A stretch of 64,000 nucleotides of DNA from Rhodoferax saidenbachensis (GTDB taxonomy: Bacteria > Pseudomonadota > Gammaproteobacteria > Burkholderiales > Burkholderiaceae_C). The translations under genes and the position numbers were made by a program. Positions 35,541 through 44,102 of this stretch are shown piece by piece. The stretch lies in NCBI RefSeq assembly GCF_001955715.1, contig NZ_CP019239.1, positions 62,001 to 126,000 of the forward strand, read 5' to 3'. Below the pieces are notes generated by a model. It saw only the letters and a program-made list of their open reading frames with translations, was not told the origin of the DNA and did no database searches. The stretch's first letter is position 1, and every line of letters starts with the position of its first letter.

Positions 35541-36437
35541 ATGACAGCCGCTGGCCCAGCCATCCCTTTCCCCTTGCCTGCCCCCCAGGTGAAAGCCTTC
35601 TTTGACCCCGCCACCTGGACCGTCAGTTATGTGGTGTACGACCACGATGGCGGCCACTGCGCCATCGTCGACGCGGTGCTGGACTATGACCCGAAGTCTG
35701 GCCGCACCAGCACCACGTCGGCCGACGCCGTTGCGGCTTTTGTCCAGGAGAAGGCGCTGACTGTGCAGTGGATTCTGGAAACCCACGCCCACGCCGACCA
35801 CCTGTCTGCAGCCCACTACCTGCGCAAACACCTGGGCGGCCAGATCGCCATTGGTGCGGCTATCACCGATGTGCAAAACGTGTTCAAGGGCATCTTCAAC
35901 CTGGAGCCCGCGTTCCATCCCGACGGCAGCCAGTTTGACCATCTGTTCCATCCCGATGAAAGCTTTGCCATTGGCGAACTCCGCGCCCAGGCACTCGCCG
36001 TGCCCGGCCACACGCCCGCGTGTATGGCGTACCAGGTCAGCGACGTTGTGTTTGTGGGTGACACCCTGTTCATGCCTGACGTGGGCACCGCGCGCTGTGA
36101 CTTCCCTGGCGGCGACGCGCCCACGCTGTATGCCAGCGTGCGCAAGCTGCTGAGCCTGCCGGGTGATACCCGCCTTTACATGTGCCACGACTATCCGCCC
36201 GATGCACGCGAACCCGCGTGGGAAAGCACCGTGGCCGAGCAGCGCGCCAGCAACATCCACATCCGTGACGGCGTGTCCGAAGCGGCTTTTGTCTCTATGC
36301 GCCGCAAGCGCGACGCGGGGCTGGCCATGCCCAACCTGATCCTGCCCGCGGTGCAGATCAACATCCGCGCCGGCGAGATGCCGCCCCCCGAGGCCAATGG
36401 CGTGGCTTACCTCAAGGTGCCTCTCAACGCGTTGTAG
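35541..36437 (+). CDS. ETHE1-like persulfide dioxygenase (metallo-beta-lactamase fold)
   Basis: A 298-residue MBL-fold protein with metal-binding T-H82-x-H84-x-D86-H87, H157 (VPGHTPACMAY), D174 (VGDTLF) and H216 (MCHDY). This set matches ETHE1/Blh-type persulfide dioxygenases, which oxidise glutathione persulfide to sulfite. It is transcribed divergently from the BigR-like run across the palindrome. AAGGAG precedes the ATG. Confidence 0.9.
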   Translation: MTAAGPAIPFPLPAPQVKAFFDPATWTVSYVVYDHDGGHCAIVDAVLDYDPKSGRTSTTSADAVAAFVQEKALTVQWILETHAHADHLSAAHYLRKHLGGQIAIGAAITDVQNVFKGIFNLEPAFHPDGSQFDHLFHPDESFAIGELRAQALAVPGHTPACMAYQVSDVVFVGDTLFMPDVGTARCDFPGGDAPTLYASVRKLLSLPGDTRLYMCHDYPPDAREPAWESTVAEQRASNIHIRDGVSEAAFVSMRRKRDAGLAMPNLILPAVQINIRAGEMPPPEANGVAYLKVPLNAL

Positions 36438-36464
36438 GCGAACTTACAAGCCAAAACAGGTACT

Positions 36465-36505
36465 AGCCCGCATGGGGATTGCGCAAGCAGCTATCAAACT
36501 GATAG
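36465..36505 (-). repeat. 42-bp dispersed repeat, copy 6
   Basis: Minus-strand copy with TGCGCAAGCAGCTATC and an intact GATAG stem end. It holds the stop codon of the RBBP9-like gene (36494-36496). Confidence 0.78.
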
Positions 36506-37060
36506 TGAATCCAGGGCGCCTGTCGGGGACGCGTGGGCCGAGGGGTTCACCAGCGACTGCAATAGCGCCAGCCCCAGCGGCCAATGGCCAAAGCCGGTTT
36601 CCACATTGATGTGGCCGGCGTTTTGCAGGCGCACAAACTCGCTGCCCCATGCGCGCGCATAGGCGCCTGCGGTGCGTACTGGGCAAAACGGGTCATTGCT
36701 GCTGGCCACCAGAATACTGCGGTACGGCAGAGGCTGGTAGGGCACGGGCGCAAAGTCGGCCAGCACACCGCGCCGCTCGGGGTCGGCCGGGGCCACCAGC
36801 AATGCGCCCGCAATGCGCGCTGCTGTTTCATCGGGCAAGTGGGTGGTAGCGATGCAGCCCAGGCTGTGCGCCGCAATCACCACTGGGCCCGGTTGTTCCA
36901 GGATGGTGCGGCTGATGGACGCAATCCACGCCTTGCGCGACGGGGTGATCCAGTCGTCCTGCTGCACGCGCACGGCATTTGGCCACTGCTCCGCCCACAG
37001 GCTTTGCCAGTGGCCGGGGCCGGAATCGCGCCAGCCGGGAACAATGATCAGGGTAGACAT
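36494..37060 (-). CDS. RBBP9/YdeN-family alpha/beta hydrolase
   Basis: A 188-residue small serine hydrolase of the RBBP9/YdeN family. It starts with MSTLIIVPGWRDSGPGHWQ and has the nucleophile elbow AHSLGCIAT, a later acid region (SNDPFC) and GHINVETGFG holding the catalytic histidine. Substrate unknown. The start at 37060 fits the family; an ORF to 37096 adds an atypical leader. The last codons derive from a dispersed repeat. Confidence 0.9.
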   Translation of the reverse strand: MSTLIIVPGWRDSGPGHWQSLWAEQWPNAVRVQQDDWITPSRKAWIASISRTILEQPGPVVIAAHSLGCIATTHLPDETAARIAGALLVAPADPERRGVLADFAPVPYQPLPYRSILVASSNDPFCPVRTAGAYARAWGSEFVRLQNAGHINVETGFGHWPLGLALLQSLVNPSAHASPTGALDSLSV

Positions 37061-37093
37061 GCGGCCGATTCTCGGCACGATGACTGCAAACCC

Positions 37094-37110
37094 CAACGAA
37101 TACTTTGTTG
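37094..37110. repeat. Palindromic repeat, copy B
   Basis: CAACGAA-TAC-TTTGTTG, one mismatch from a perfect palindrome, in a segment (37086-37125) highly similar to 29036-29075. It lies upstream of the RBBP9-like gene, in the same relation as copy A to sbp. Confidence 0.6.
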
Positions 37111-37149
37111 TTTGTTTATGTCGGAATGAGCTGAGAGCCCGTTCAGGCG

Positions 37150-37884
37150 TTAACCGCGCTGCAACTGGCGACCCAGCCGCTCAAAGAAGCTGTCCACCGT
37201 GATCGCCAGCAGGCCCGTGAGCACGGCGCCCTGCAGCACATAGGCCGTATTGAAGCCCGAGAGGCCAATGATGATGGGCGCACCCAGGTTTTGCGCACCC
37301 ACGGTGGAGGCAATCGCGGCGGTGCCGATGTTGATGGTGACTGAACTGCGCACGCCCGCAAGGATGATGGGCGCGGCCAGCGGCAACTCCACTTGCCAGA
37401 AAATCTGCCGCGCATTCAGGCCCAGACCACGCGCTGCATCCAATGTGGCCGCCGGCGTCAGCGCAAACCCGGCCAGTACGCCTTGCAGCATGGGCAGCAG
37501 ACCGTACAACGCCAATGCCAGCAGCACCGGCTTTTCGCCAAAACCCATGAGCGGAACGGCCAGCGCCAACACGGCAATCGGCGGAAATGTCTGCCCCATG
37601 GACACCAGCGACTCCAGCGCCGGACGAAATGCCAGCCCCCGGGCCCGTGTGACCCAGGTGCCCGCAGCAAACGCCACCGCAAATGCAGCCGTGCTGGACA
37701 CCAACACCATCTGCACATGGGCCCACAGCAAGCTCCAGAACGGCGCCTGTTGGTACATCGGGCGCTCCTGTTGCGGAAACACGGCGTGGAACAGCGGCTC
37801 CAGCGCTGGCAGTCCCAAGCTCAGGGCCACCAGCAGCGCAGCCAGTAGCAAGGGCACGGCATAAGCCGAACGCCAATGTTTCAT
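37150..37884 (-). CDS. yehW: Osmoprotectant ABC transporter permease (YehW/OpuBB type)
   Basis: A 244-residue permease of the betaine/choline (ProW/OpuB) family: AVFPQQERPMYQQAPFWSLLW segment, several helices, and the conserved SVTINIGTAAIASTVGAQNLG motif. The start overlaps the ATPase stop by ATGA. The gene order (binding protein, permease, ATPase, permease) matches E. coli yehZYXW, an osmotically linked importer with low betaine affinity. Confidence 0.88.
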   Translation of the reverse strand: MKHWRSAYAVPLLLAALLVALSLGLPALEPLFHAVFPQQERPMYQQAPFWSLLWAHVQMVLVSSTAAFAVAFAAGTWVTRARGLAFRPALESLVSMGQTFPPIAVLALAVPLMGFGEKPVLLALALYGLLPMLQGVLAGFALTPAATLDAARGLGLNARQIFWQVELPLAAPIILAGVRSSVTINIGTAAIASTVGAQNLGAPIIIGLSGFNTAYVLQGAVLTGLLAITVDSFFERLGRQLQRG

Positions 37885-38810
37885 GGCTGCGGGTCCAGCA
37901 GGTCGGCGAAGTGCAGCACACCCACCGCTGCGCCAGCGTCGTCGACTACCGGCAAGGATGCGCGGCCTTGCACCACAAAGGCCGATACGGCCTCGCGCAA
38001 ATTCAGGTCTGCGGCAATCGGTTCACCGCTCGTCTGGTCCGGGCCGCGCATTTTTTGCCGCACGGTACCCAGTGCCAGGCGCTTGAGTCCCCGTTCCGCG
38101 CGGCCCAGAAAGTCGGTGACGAAATCATTGGTTGGTCGCGTCAGCAACTCCAGGGGCGTGCCCTGCTGCACCACCCGCCCGGCGTTGAACACCACCATGC
38201 GGTCAGCCAGGTACAGCGCCTCATCAATGTCGTGCGTGACCAGCACAATGGTCTTGCCCGAGAGTTGGTGGATGCGCATGAGTTCGCGCTGCAGGTCGAC
38301 ACGCGTCACCGGGTCCAGCGCGCCAAAGGGTTCGTCCATCAGCAGAATTTCGGGGTCACCTGCCAGCGCCCGTGCCACACCCACGCGCTGTTGCTGGCCT
38401 CCCGACAGTTCGTTGGGGTAGCGCCGTGCAAACTGCGGATCGAGTTGCAGCAGCGCCAGCAGTTCGACCACGCGCGCGCGCACTTTGTCCTCGGGCCAGC
38501 CCAGCAGGCGCGGCACCGTGCCAATGTTTTTTTCCACCGTCCAATGTGGAAACAGCCCCACCGACTGGATGGCATACCCCATGCGGCGGCGCAGGGCCTC
38601 TGGCGGGAGTGTGCGGATGTCCTGCCCGCCCAGCAGAATTTGGCCCTGGTCGCACTCGACCAGGCGGTTAAGCATGCGCAGCGTGGTGGACTTGCCCGAA
38701 CCCGAGGGGCCCACCAACACCACCAGCTCACCGGTGGCGATGTGCAGGCTCAGGTCTTGCACCGCAGGGTGTGCACCATAGTTTTTGGAAACGGCTTTCA
38801 GTTCAATCAT
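37881..38810 (-). CDS. yehX: Osmoprotectant ABC transporter ATP-binding protein (YehX/OpuBA type)
   Basis: A 309-residue ATPase with Walker A GPSGSGKST, Q-loop IQSVGLFPHWTV, LSGGQQQR and Walker [17 protein letters not shown], as in glycine-betaine transporters. The C-terminal part (ASLPVVDDAGAAVGVLHFADLL) looks like a CBS-type regulatory segment that could sense ionic strength. It overlaps the neighbouring permease genes on both sides. Confidence 0.9.
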   Translation of the reverse strand: MIELKAVSKNYGAHPAVQDLSLHIATGELVVLVGPSGSGKSTTLRMLNRLVECDQGQILLGGQDIRTLPPEALRRRMGYAIQSVGLFPHWTVEKNIGTVPRLLGWPEDKVRARVVELLALLQLDPQFARRYPNELSGGQQQRVGVARALAGDPEILLMDEPFGALDPVTRVDLQRELMRIHQLSGKTIVLVTHDIDEALYLADRMVVFNAGRVVQQGTPLELLTRPTNDFVTDFLGRAERGLKRLALGTVRQKMRGPDQTSGEPIAADLNLREAVSAFVVQGRASLPVVDDAGAAVGVLHFADLLDPQP

Positions 38811-39988
38811 CAGTTTCTTACCGGTTGCCGGACCACCAGGTCCAGCGCCATGAACAGGGCCTGCGCCAGCCAGGCCAACACCACGATGGGAACGACGGCC
38901 AGCAACACCAGATCCAGTGCGCTGCTGAACAAGCCCTCAAACATCAGCGACCCCAGCCCGCCTGCACCAATCAGCGCTGCCACAGCCGTCAGGCCAATGG
39001 TTTGCACCAGCATCACCTTGAGCCCTGCCAGCACCACGGGCAGCGCCAGAGGTAGCTCGATCTGCCACAGCAGTTGCGCTCTGGACAGGCCCATAGCCAG
39101 CGCCGACTCGCGGATGTCCGCAGGAATATGCCCCAGCCCCGCGTGCACACTGCGCACCAGCGGCAGCAGCGAATACAGCGTCAGCGCCAGCACGGCAGGG
39201 GCCATACCCACTCCGTGGATGCCCCAGGCCGGCAGCAGCGGAATGAGCGCACCCAGCCAGGCCAGCAAGGCCATCAACACACCAAACAGCGCAATCGAGG
39301 GAATGGTCTGCACCATGTTCAGCAACGGGAAAATGCGCTGGCTCCACACCGGCGTGCGGTGCACCCATACGCCGAGCGGCAGGCCGGTGCAAACGGTCAG
39401 CAGCACGGTGTAGCCTATGATGCGCAGATGCTGCGCCAGCGCACGCCAGAAGTCTTCGTCACGCGCGGCGTATTCCTTGAGTGTGGAGAGACTGTCGAGC
39501 AGGCCACTGGCCAGCAGGCCCACGGTGCCCAGCAGCACCAGCGCCCACCACACCACCTTGTGTACCAGGCGGGCCTGTAACTGCCGCAGCACTTCGTGGG
39601 CCAGCAGCCACATCACCAGAACGACCACCCAGAAACCGCTGCCCAGCGCAGTGCGGCCCAAGCCCTGCGTCACCACATCGAGCTCTTGCGCGCGTGCGCC
39701 GGCCAGCAGCAAAAAACAAAAGAACAGGGTGGCCAGGGCCGACAGTGCGCTCCACAGGGGCAAGCGCCCCAGTTGGGGCCACAGGCAGGCCAATGCAAGT
39801 AAGGCTGTGGCCACTCCGGTGGCCAGCCACCACGGGGCCGACGCGTGGGCTCCCAGCGTGGCCAGCGTTACGCCCTGACCGCTGAGCAGGCGGTTGGGCG
39901 CCTCGCCCAGAAAAGGCAGCCATACCAATACTGCCACGCCCAGGAGGAGTAGCGCAGGCAACGACAGCGTCGCGGGTCGACGCAGCAT
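38810..39988 (-). CDS. yehY: Osmoprotectant ABC transporter permease (YehY type)
   Basis: A 392-residue permease, longer than YehW because of extra N-terminal helices (LPALLLLGVAVLVWLPFLG and others), then the ProW-type core with GYTVLLTVCTGLPLGVWVHRTP and QTIGLTAVAALIGAGGLGSL. The size and architecture agree with YehY. The start lies 10 bases after the binding-protein stop and its stop overlaps the ATPase start. Confidence 0.89.
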   Translation of the reverse strand: MLRRPATLSLPALLLLGVAVLVWLPFLGEAPNRLLSGQGVTLATLGAHASAPWWLATGVATALLALACLWPQLGRLPLWSALSALATLFFCFLLLAGARAQELDVVTQGLGRTALGSGFWVVVLVMWLLAHEVLRQLQARLVHKVVWWALVLLGTVGLLASGLLDSLSTLKEYAARDEDFWRALAQHLRIIGYTVLLTVCTGLPLGVWVHRTPVWSQRIFPLLNMVQTIPSIALFGVLMALLAWLGALIPLLPAWGIHGVGMAPAVLALTLYSLLPLVRSVHAGLGHIPADIRESALAMGLSRAQLLWQIELPLALPVVLAGLKVMLVQTIGLTAVAALIGAGGLGSLMFEGLFSSALDLVLLAVVPIVVLAWLAQALFMALDLVVRQPVRN

Positions 39989-39998
39989 GGGCAGGCGC

Positions 39999-40928
39999 TT
40001 ATCTCTTGATGAAACCCTTGCTCTTCAAATAGTCGGCGGCCACCTTCTTCGCATCCTTGCCCTCCAGCGCAATTTGCGCGTTGAGGGTCTGTAGCGTCAC
40101 GCCGTCCAGAGAGCGAAACACGGGTGCCAGCAGTTCGCGAATTTTGGGGTTCTTGGCCAGCACGTCGTCGCGGATGATGGGCGCGGGTGCGTACACCGGC
40201 TGGATGCCTTTGGGGTCATCCAGAATGACCAGGCCGAGCGCCGCCACCGGGCCGTCCGTGCCATAGGCCATGGCGCCGTTCACGCCCGAGGTGTTCTCGG
40301 CCGCGGCCTTGATGGTGACCGAGGTGTCACCACCGGCCAGCGCCAGCAACTGGTCCTGACCCAGCTTGAAACCATAGGCTGTCTGAAAAGCCGGCAGGGC
40401 GTCGGCGCGCTCAATGAATTCTGCCGAAGCCGCGAGCTTGAACTTGCCGCCACCGGCTACCCAGCGGCCCAGGTCGTCCAGTGTCTTGAGCTTGTTGGCA
40501 GTGGCCACATCCTTGCGCACCGCGATGGCCCACGTATTGTTGGCGGGTGAAGCCTCCAGCCAGGTGATCTTGTTTTTGCCGTCGAGCTGCTTCACCAGGT
40601 CAAAGCCGCCTTTGGCGCTTTTCCAGGCCGGGTTTTTCTCATCAGAGAAGAAGAAAGCACCGTTGCCGGTGTACTCGGGGTAGATGTCAATCTCGCCGGC
40701 CACGATGGCGCTGCGCACGATCTTGGTGTTGCCCAGGCGCACCTTGTTGTCGGTCTTGATGCCGTTCGCCTCCAGCACTTGCACAATGATGTTGCCCAAG
40801 AGCGCACCCTCCGTGTCAATCTTGGAGGCCACGCGCACGGGTGCGGTCTGCGCCCAGGTGGTGGGTGCCAATGCAGCCAATGCCAGAGCGGCCAGGGTGA
40901 GAGTGCGGCGCGTGCGTAGATAAGTCAT
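39999..40928 (-). CDS. yehZ: Osmoprotectant ABC transporter substrate-binding protein (YehZ/OsmF type)
   Basis: A 309-residue OpuAC-family binding protein with signal peptide LAALALAALAPTTWAQ and mature sequence VRVASKIDTEGALLGNIIVQ, EIDIYPEYTGNGAFFF and the typical ending of YehZ. It binds quaternary amines such as glycine betaine in the periplasm. AAGGAA sits six bases before the ATG at 40928. It is first of the yehZYXW-like operon. Confidence 0.9.
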   Translation of the reverse strand: MTYLRTRRTLTLAALALAALAPTTWAQTAPVRVASKIDTEGALLGNIIVQVLEANGIKTDNKVRLGNTKIVRSAIVAGEIDIYPEYTGNGAFFFSDEKNPAWKSAKGGFDLVKQLDGKNKITWLEASPANNTWAIAVRKDVATANKLKTLDDLGRWVAGGGKFKLAASAEFIERADALPAFQTAYGFKLGQDQLLALAGGDTSVTIKAAAENTSGVNGAMAYGTDGPVAALGLVILDDPKGIQPVYAPAPIIRDDVLAKNPKIRELLAPVFRSLDGVTLQTLNAQIALEGKDAKKVAADYLKSKGFIKR

Positions 40929-41029
40929 GCGGATTCCTTGAACGGGTATGAAGCAACCCGCACGCACGGTACCCTGAATCGGGAAACCCTTCAAGTCGCC
41001 CTGGAAAGCGTTTGGATACCATCAAGGAC

Positions 41030-41926
41030 ATGCAGTCTTTCCTTCAGCGCCTTCAACACGGCAACCCCCGCAGCATTACCGCCATGCTGCTGGCAGTCAT
41101 GCTGTTCTCCGTCATGGATTCCCTCATCAAGGCGTTGTCCACCCACTACCCACCCTTGCAGGTTGCGGCCATGCGCGGAGCGCTCACGTTGCCGCTGATA
41201 GCACTGTGGATTCAGCTGCGCGGTGCCTGGGGCGAGGTGTGGCGTGCCCGCTGGCCGCTGCACTTTCTGCGCGGTGCGCTGGTCATCACCATGCTGGTGT
41301 TGTTTACCTACGGGGTGCGGCACCTGCCGCTGACCAATGCCTACACCATCATGTTCTTTGCGCCGCTGCTCATCACGCTATTGGCATGGCCGGTGCTGGG
41401 TGAACGTGTGCCGCGCGCGCACTGGTGGGCCATCATCGGTGGTCTGGTTGGCGTGCTCGTGGCGTTACGTCCCAGCGCCGAGGGCTTTGCCAGTTGGGCG
41501 GGGCTGGCCGTGCTGGGCTGTGCCGTGTGTTACGCCGTGTCGGCCGTCGTCACGCGGCTGTGCAGTCGCACGGACTCCAAGGACAGCCTGGTGCTGTGGG
41601 TCATGGTGATCCTTGCCGTGGGCGCAGGGGCCATGGCCATCCCGCAATGGCGGCCGTTGCAGGCGGATCACCTCTGGTTTTGGTTGGGGCTGGCGGCCTC
41701 GGGTTTTGGTGCGCAGTTGGCCATTACCGAGGCGTTTCGCCATGGCCAGGCCAGCGCCGTGGCACCGTTTGAATACACCGCACTGGGCTGGAGCCTGGGG
41801 ATCGACTGGGTTGTCTGGCAGGTGCTGCCGGATAGCTATACCCTGCTGGGCGCAGCCATCGTCGTGGGCAGCGGTCTCTATGTGTTGCGCCACGAGCAGG
41901 TGCACGCAACGGCGGAACATCCCTGA
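41030..41926 (+). CDS. DMT-superfamily transporter (EamA)
   Basis: A 298-residue protein of about ten helices with two EamA repeats (first: MLLAVMLFSVMDSLIKALS; second: GLAVLGCAVCYAVSAVVTRL). The family exports metabolites or drugs; the substrate is unknown. The start at 41030 is conventional; TTG 41012 is an alternative. It is divergent from the yehZ-like gene. Confidence 0.85.
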   Translation: MQSFLQRLQHGNPRSITAMLLAVMLFSVMDSLIKALSTHYPPLQVAAMRGALTLPLIALWIQLRGAWGEVWRARWPLHFLRGALVITMLVLFTYGVRHLPLTNAYTIMFFAPLLITLLAWPVLGERVPRAHWWAIIGGLVGVLVALRPSAEGFASWAGLAVLGCAVCYAVSAVVTRLCSRTDSKDSLVLWVMVILAVGAGAMAIPQWRPLQADHLWFWLGLAASGFGAQLAITEAFRHGQASAVAPFEYTALGWSLGIDWVVWQVLPDSYTLLGAAIVVGSGLYVLRHEQVHATAEHP

Positions 41927-41988
41927 GTCGGTTGCGTACATGCCTTGCCGCTGCTCTGTAGGGCAATTTATGCGTCAAATCGTGCTCT

Positions 41989-42029
41989 AGCCCGCATTTA
42001 GACTGCGCAAGCAGCTATCAAATATATAG
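41989..42029 (-). repeat. 42-bp dispersed repeat, copy 7
   Basis: Minus-strand copy TGCGCAAGCAGCTATC...ATATAG with an AGCCCG end. It lies between the EamA and tauD genes, just downstream of both. Confidence 0.76.
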
Positions 42030-42041
42030 TGATTGGCGCGT

Positions 42042-42875
42042 TCAGAAGGGTGCGTCCCCGAGGATGGTGGCGCGGTGCATCACGCGGCGGTGCGGCAGGT
42101 AGTCGGCGGTGGCGTAGTGCTGGGTCAGGCGGTTGTCCCAAAAGGCTAGGTCGTACTGCTTCCAGCGCCAGCGCACGGTGAATTCAGGCTTGGCCAGGTG
42201 CACGCGCAGAAAGGCCAGCAGCGCATCACTCTCTGCCTTGGCCAGGTCTACGATACGGCTGGTAAAGCCCTCGTTCACAAACAGGCCGTGTTTGCCGCTG
42301 ACCGGGTGGGTACGCACCACGGGGTGCGTTACCTCGGGCGACTTAGCCACCGCGGCTTCCCAGGTCTTGCGTTCTTCGGGCGTGCGCGCATACCGCCAGG
42401 CCGGGAAGGACTGCACAAAGCTGTGCTCGGCCCGCAGCGGGTCTAGAAACCGGCGCAGGGGTTCAGACAGCGCTTCATACGCTGCAATGCCGCTGGCCCA
42501 CAGGGTGTCGCCCCCGTGCGGCGGCAACACGCGCGCCGACAGGATGGCGCCCAGCGGCGGCGTCTTGATGAAGGTCACATCGGTGTGCCAGTTGTCGTTG
42601 TCGGGCGGGTTGTCGTTGTGCGTGTCCAGCACGATGATTTCGCTCGCCTCCGGGTGCTGCGGGTACACCGGGTGGATGTGCAGCTCGCCAAAGGCGCGCG
42701 CCAAGTCGCGCTGTTGCACCGGCGTGACGGGCTGGTTTTCAAAGAACAACACGTGGTGCTGCAGCAGGGCTGTCTGCAAGGTGTCGCGGTCGGTGTTGCG
42801 TAGGGGTTCGGTCAGGTCAATGTTGCTGACCAGGGCGCCGATGGCAGGGCCCAGGGGGCGGATGTCGAGTGTCAT
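42042..42875 (-). CDS. tauD: Taurine dioxygenase TauD
   Basis: A 277-residue Fe(II)/2-oxoglutarate dioxygenase that converts taurine to sulfite and aminoacetaldehyde. Iron ligands H97, D99 (NWHTDVTF) and H253 (RLTQHYATADY) and the 2-oxoglutarate arginine R268 (RRVMHRATI) match E. coli TauD. It is divergent from tauABC, sharing the control region at 42876-43061. Unlike the E. coli tauABCD order, tauD is on the opposite strand. Confidence 0.95.
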   Translation of the reverse strand: MTLDIRPLGPAIGALVSNIDLTEPLRNTDRDTLQTALLQHHVLFFENQPVTPVQQRDLARAFGELHIHPVYPQHPEASEIIVLDTHNDNPPDNDNWHTDVTFIKTPPLGAILSARVLPPHGGDTLWASGIAAYEALSEPLRRFLDPLRAEHSFVQSFPAWRYARTPEERKTWEAAVAKSPEVTHPVVRTHPVSGKHGLFVNEGFTSRIVDLAKAESDALLAFLRVHLAKPEFTVRWRWKQYDLAFWDNRLTQHYATADYLPHRRVMHRATILGDAPF

Positions 42876-42987
42876 GCGGGCGAGTGAGGGCAGGAGAAGC
42901 AGATGGGCCCAAGGCTATAACGCGGCGCACATTTCTCTTGCGCGTTATTCGCATTAGCTATTTCAAATTCATTCGACGACACGCAGC

Positions 42988-43003
42988 GCGTATATCAATA
43001 CGC
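42988..43003. promoter_or_regulatory. Palindrome in the tauD/tauA divergent control region
   Basis: GCGTAT-ATCA-ATACGC, 59 bases before the tauA start. The surrounding stretch (42935-43000) is AT-rich. It may mark a sulfur-regulator (CysB/Cbl-type) site or a promoter, but this is a guess from context. Confidence 0.35.
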
Positions 43004-43061
43004 TCCATTCCAGACCCCCATGGGCTGTCTATCTGTTCTACGCAACCAAGGAATCGGACCA

Positions 43062-44084
43062 ATGAAACTCACCAAAAGACTCTTCACCGCCGCCATCGGC
43101 GCTACCCTGCTGGCCGGTGCCAGCCTGGGTTTTGCCGCTGACAAAAAAGTCGTCATCGGTTACCAGACCGATGCGCTGCCTTCGTCGGTCGCCATTGCCA
43201 ACGGTGACTTCGCCAAGGCCACGGGTTACCAGATTGACTTTCGCAAGTTCAACTCCGGCGCAGACGTGTTTGCCGCCATCGCGTCGGGTGACGTGCAGAT
43301 CGGCTACGTGGGCTCCAGCCCTTACGCTGCTGCCACTTCCCGCGGTCTGGATGTGAAGGCCTTCTACCTGGCCTCCATCTCCGGCACCGATGAAGCACTC
43401 GTGGTGCGCAACGGCTCCGGCATCAACTCGCTCAAAGACCTCAAGGGCAAGAAGCTGGCCGCTGCCCCGGTCTCTACCGACCACTACCAATTGCTGGCAC
43501 TGATCAAGAGCCAGGGCCTGACCGAAAAAGACGTGCAGGTGTTTGCCATTCCCCAACCTGAAATCGTGGCCGCCTACAACCGTGGTGACCTGGACGGTGG
43601 TTTTGTATGGGACCCGGCGCTGACCGAGCTGAAGAAAAACGGCAAGGTGCTGATCACATCCAAGGAAGTTGCTGAAAAAGGCGCGCCTACGTTCAGCGCC
43701 TGGGTGGCCACCGGCGCCTTCGCCAAAGAGAACCCAGCCTTCCTGAAAGCCTACGCCGGCGTGATCGAGAAGTACTCGAACTCGTTCGTGAAGGACAAGG
43801 CCGCCTGGGGACCCGATAGCGAGAACGCCAAGACCCTGGCCAAACTGCTGGGCGGTACACCGGCCGACTTCTCCGCAGCGCTCAAAAACCTGAACCTGGT
43901 GCCCCTGAACGTGCAAGCGTCGGACGCCTGGTTGGGTGGTGGCGAGAAATCGGGCGTGGCCCGCATCCTCAAGGAAACCGCCGCCTTCCTGAAAGAGCAA
44001 AAGAAGATCTCTGACGTGCTGCCCAGCTACGCAGCGTTTGTGACCACCTCGGCGATCACTGGCCCCGTGGTTGCACAGAAGTAA
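43062..44084 (+). CDS. tauA: Taurine ABC transporter substrate-binding protein TauA
   Basis: A 340-residue taurine-binding protein with signal peptide ending GASLGFAA and a mature domain VVIGYQTDALPSSVAIANGDF, close to TauA, including SGADVFAAIASGDVQIGYVGSSPYAAA. The start at 43062 has AAGGA upstream at workable spacing; the longer frame from 43020 lacks support. It is followed by tauB 18 bases later. Confidence 0.94.
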   Translation: MKLTKRLFTAAIGATLLAGASLGFAADKKVVIGYQTDALPSSVAIANGDFAKATGYQIDFRKFNSGADVFAAIASGDVQIGYVGSSPYAAATSRGLDVKAFYLASISGTDEALVVRNGSGINSLKDLKGKKLAAAPVSTDHYQLLALIKSQGLTEKDVQVFAIPQPEIVAAYNRGDLDGGFVWDPALTELKKNGKVLITSKEVAEKGAPTFSAWVATGAFAKENPAFLKAYAGVIEKYSNSFVKDKAAWGPDSENAKTLAKLLGGTPADFSAALKNLNLVPLNVQASDAWLGGGEKSGVARILKETAAFLKEQKKISDVLPSYAAFVTTSAITGPVVAQK

Positions 44085-44102
44085 GAAAAGTAAGTAGAGA
44101 CT

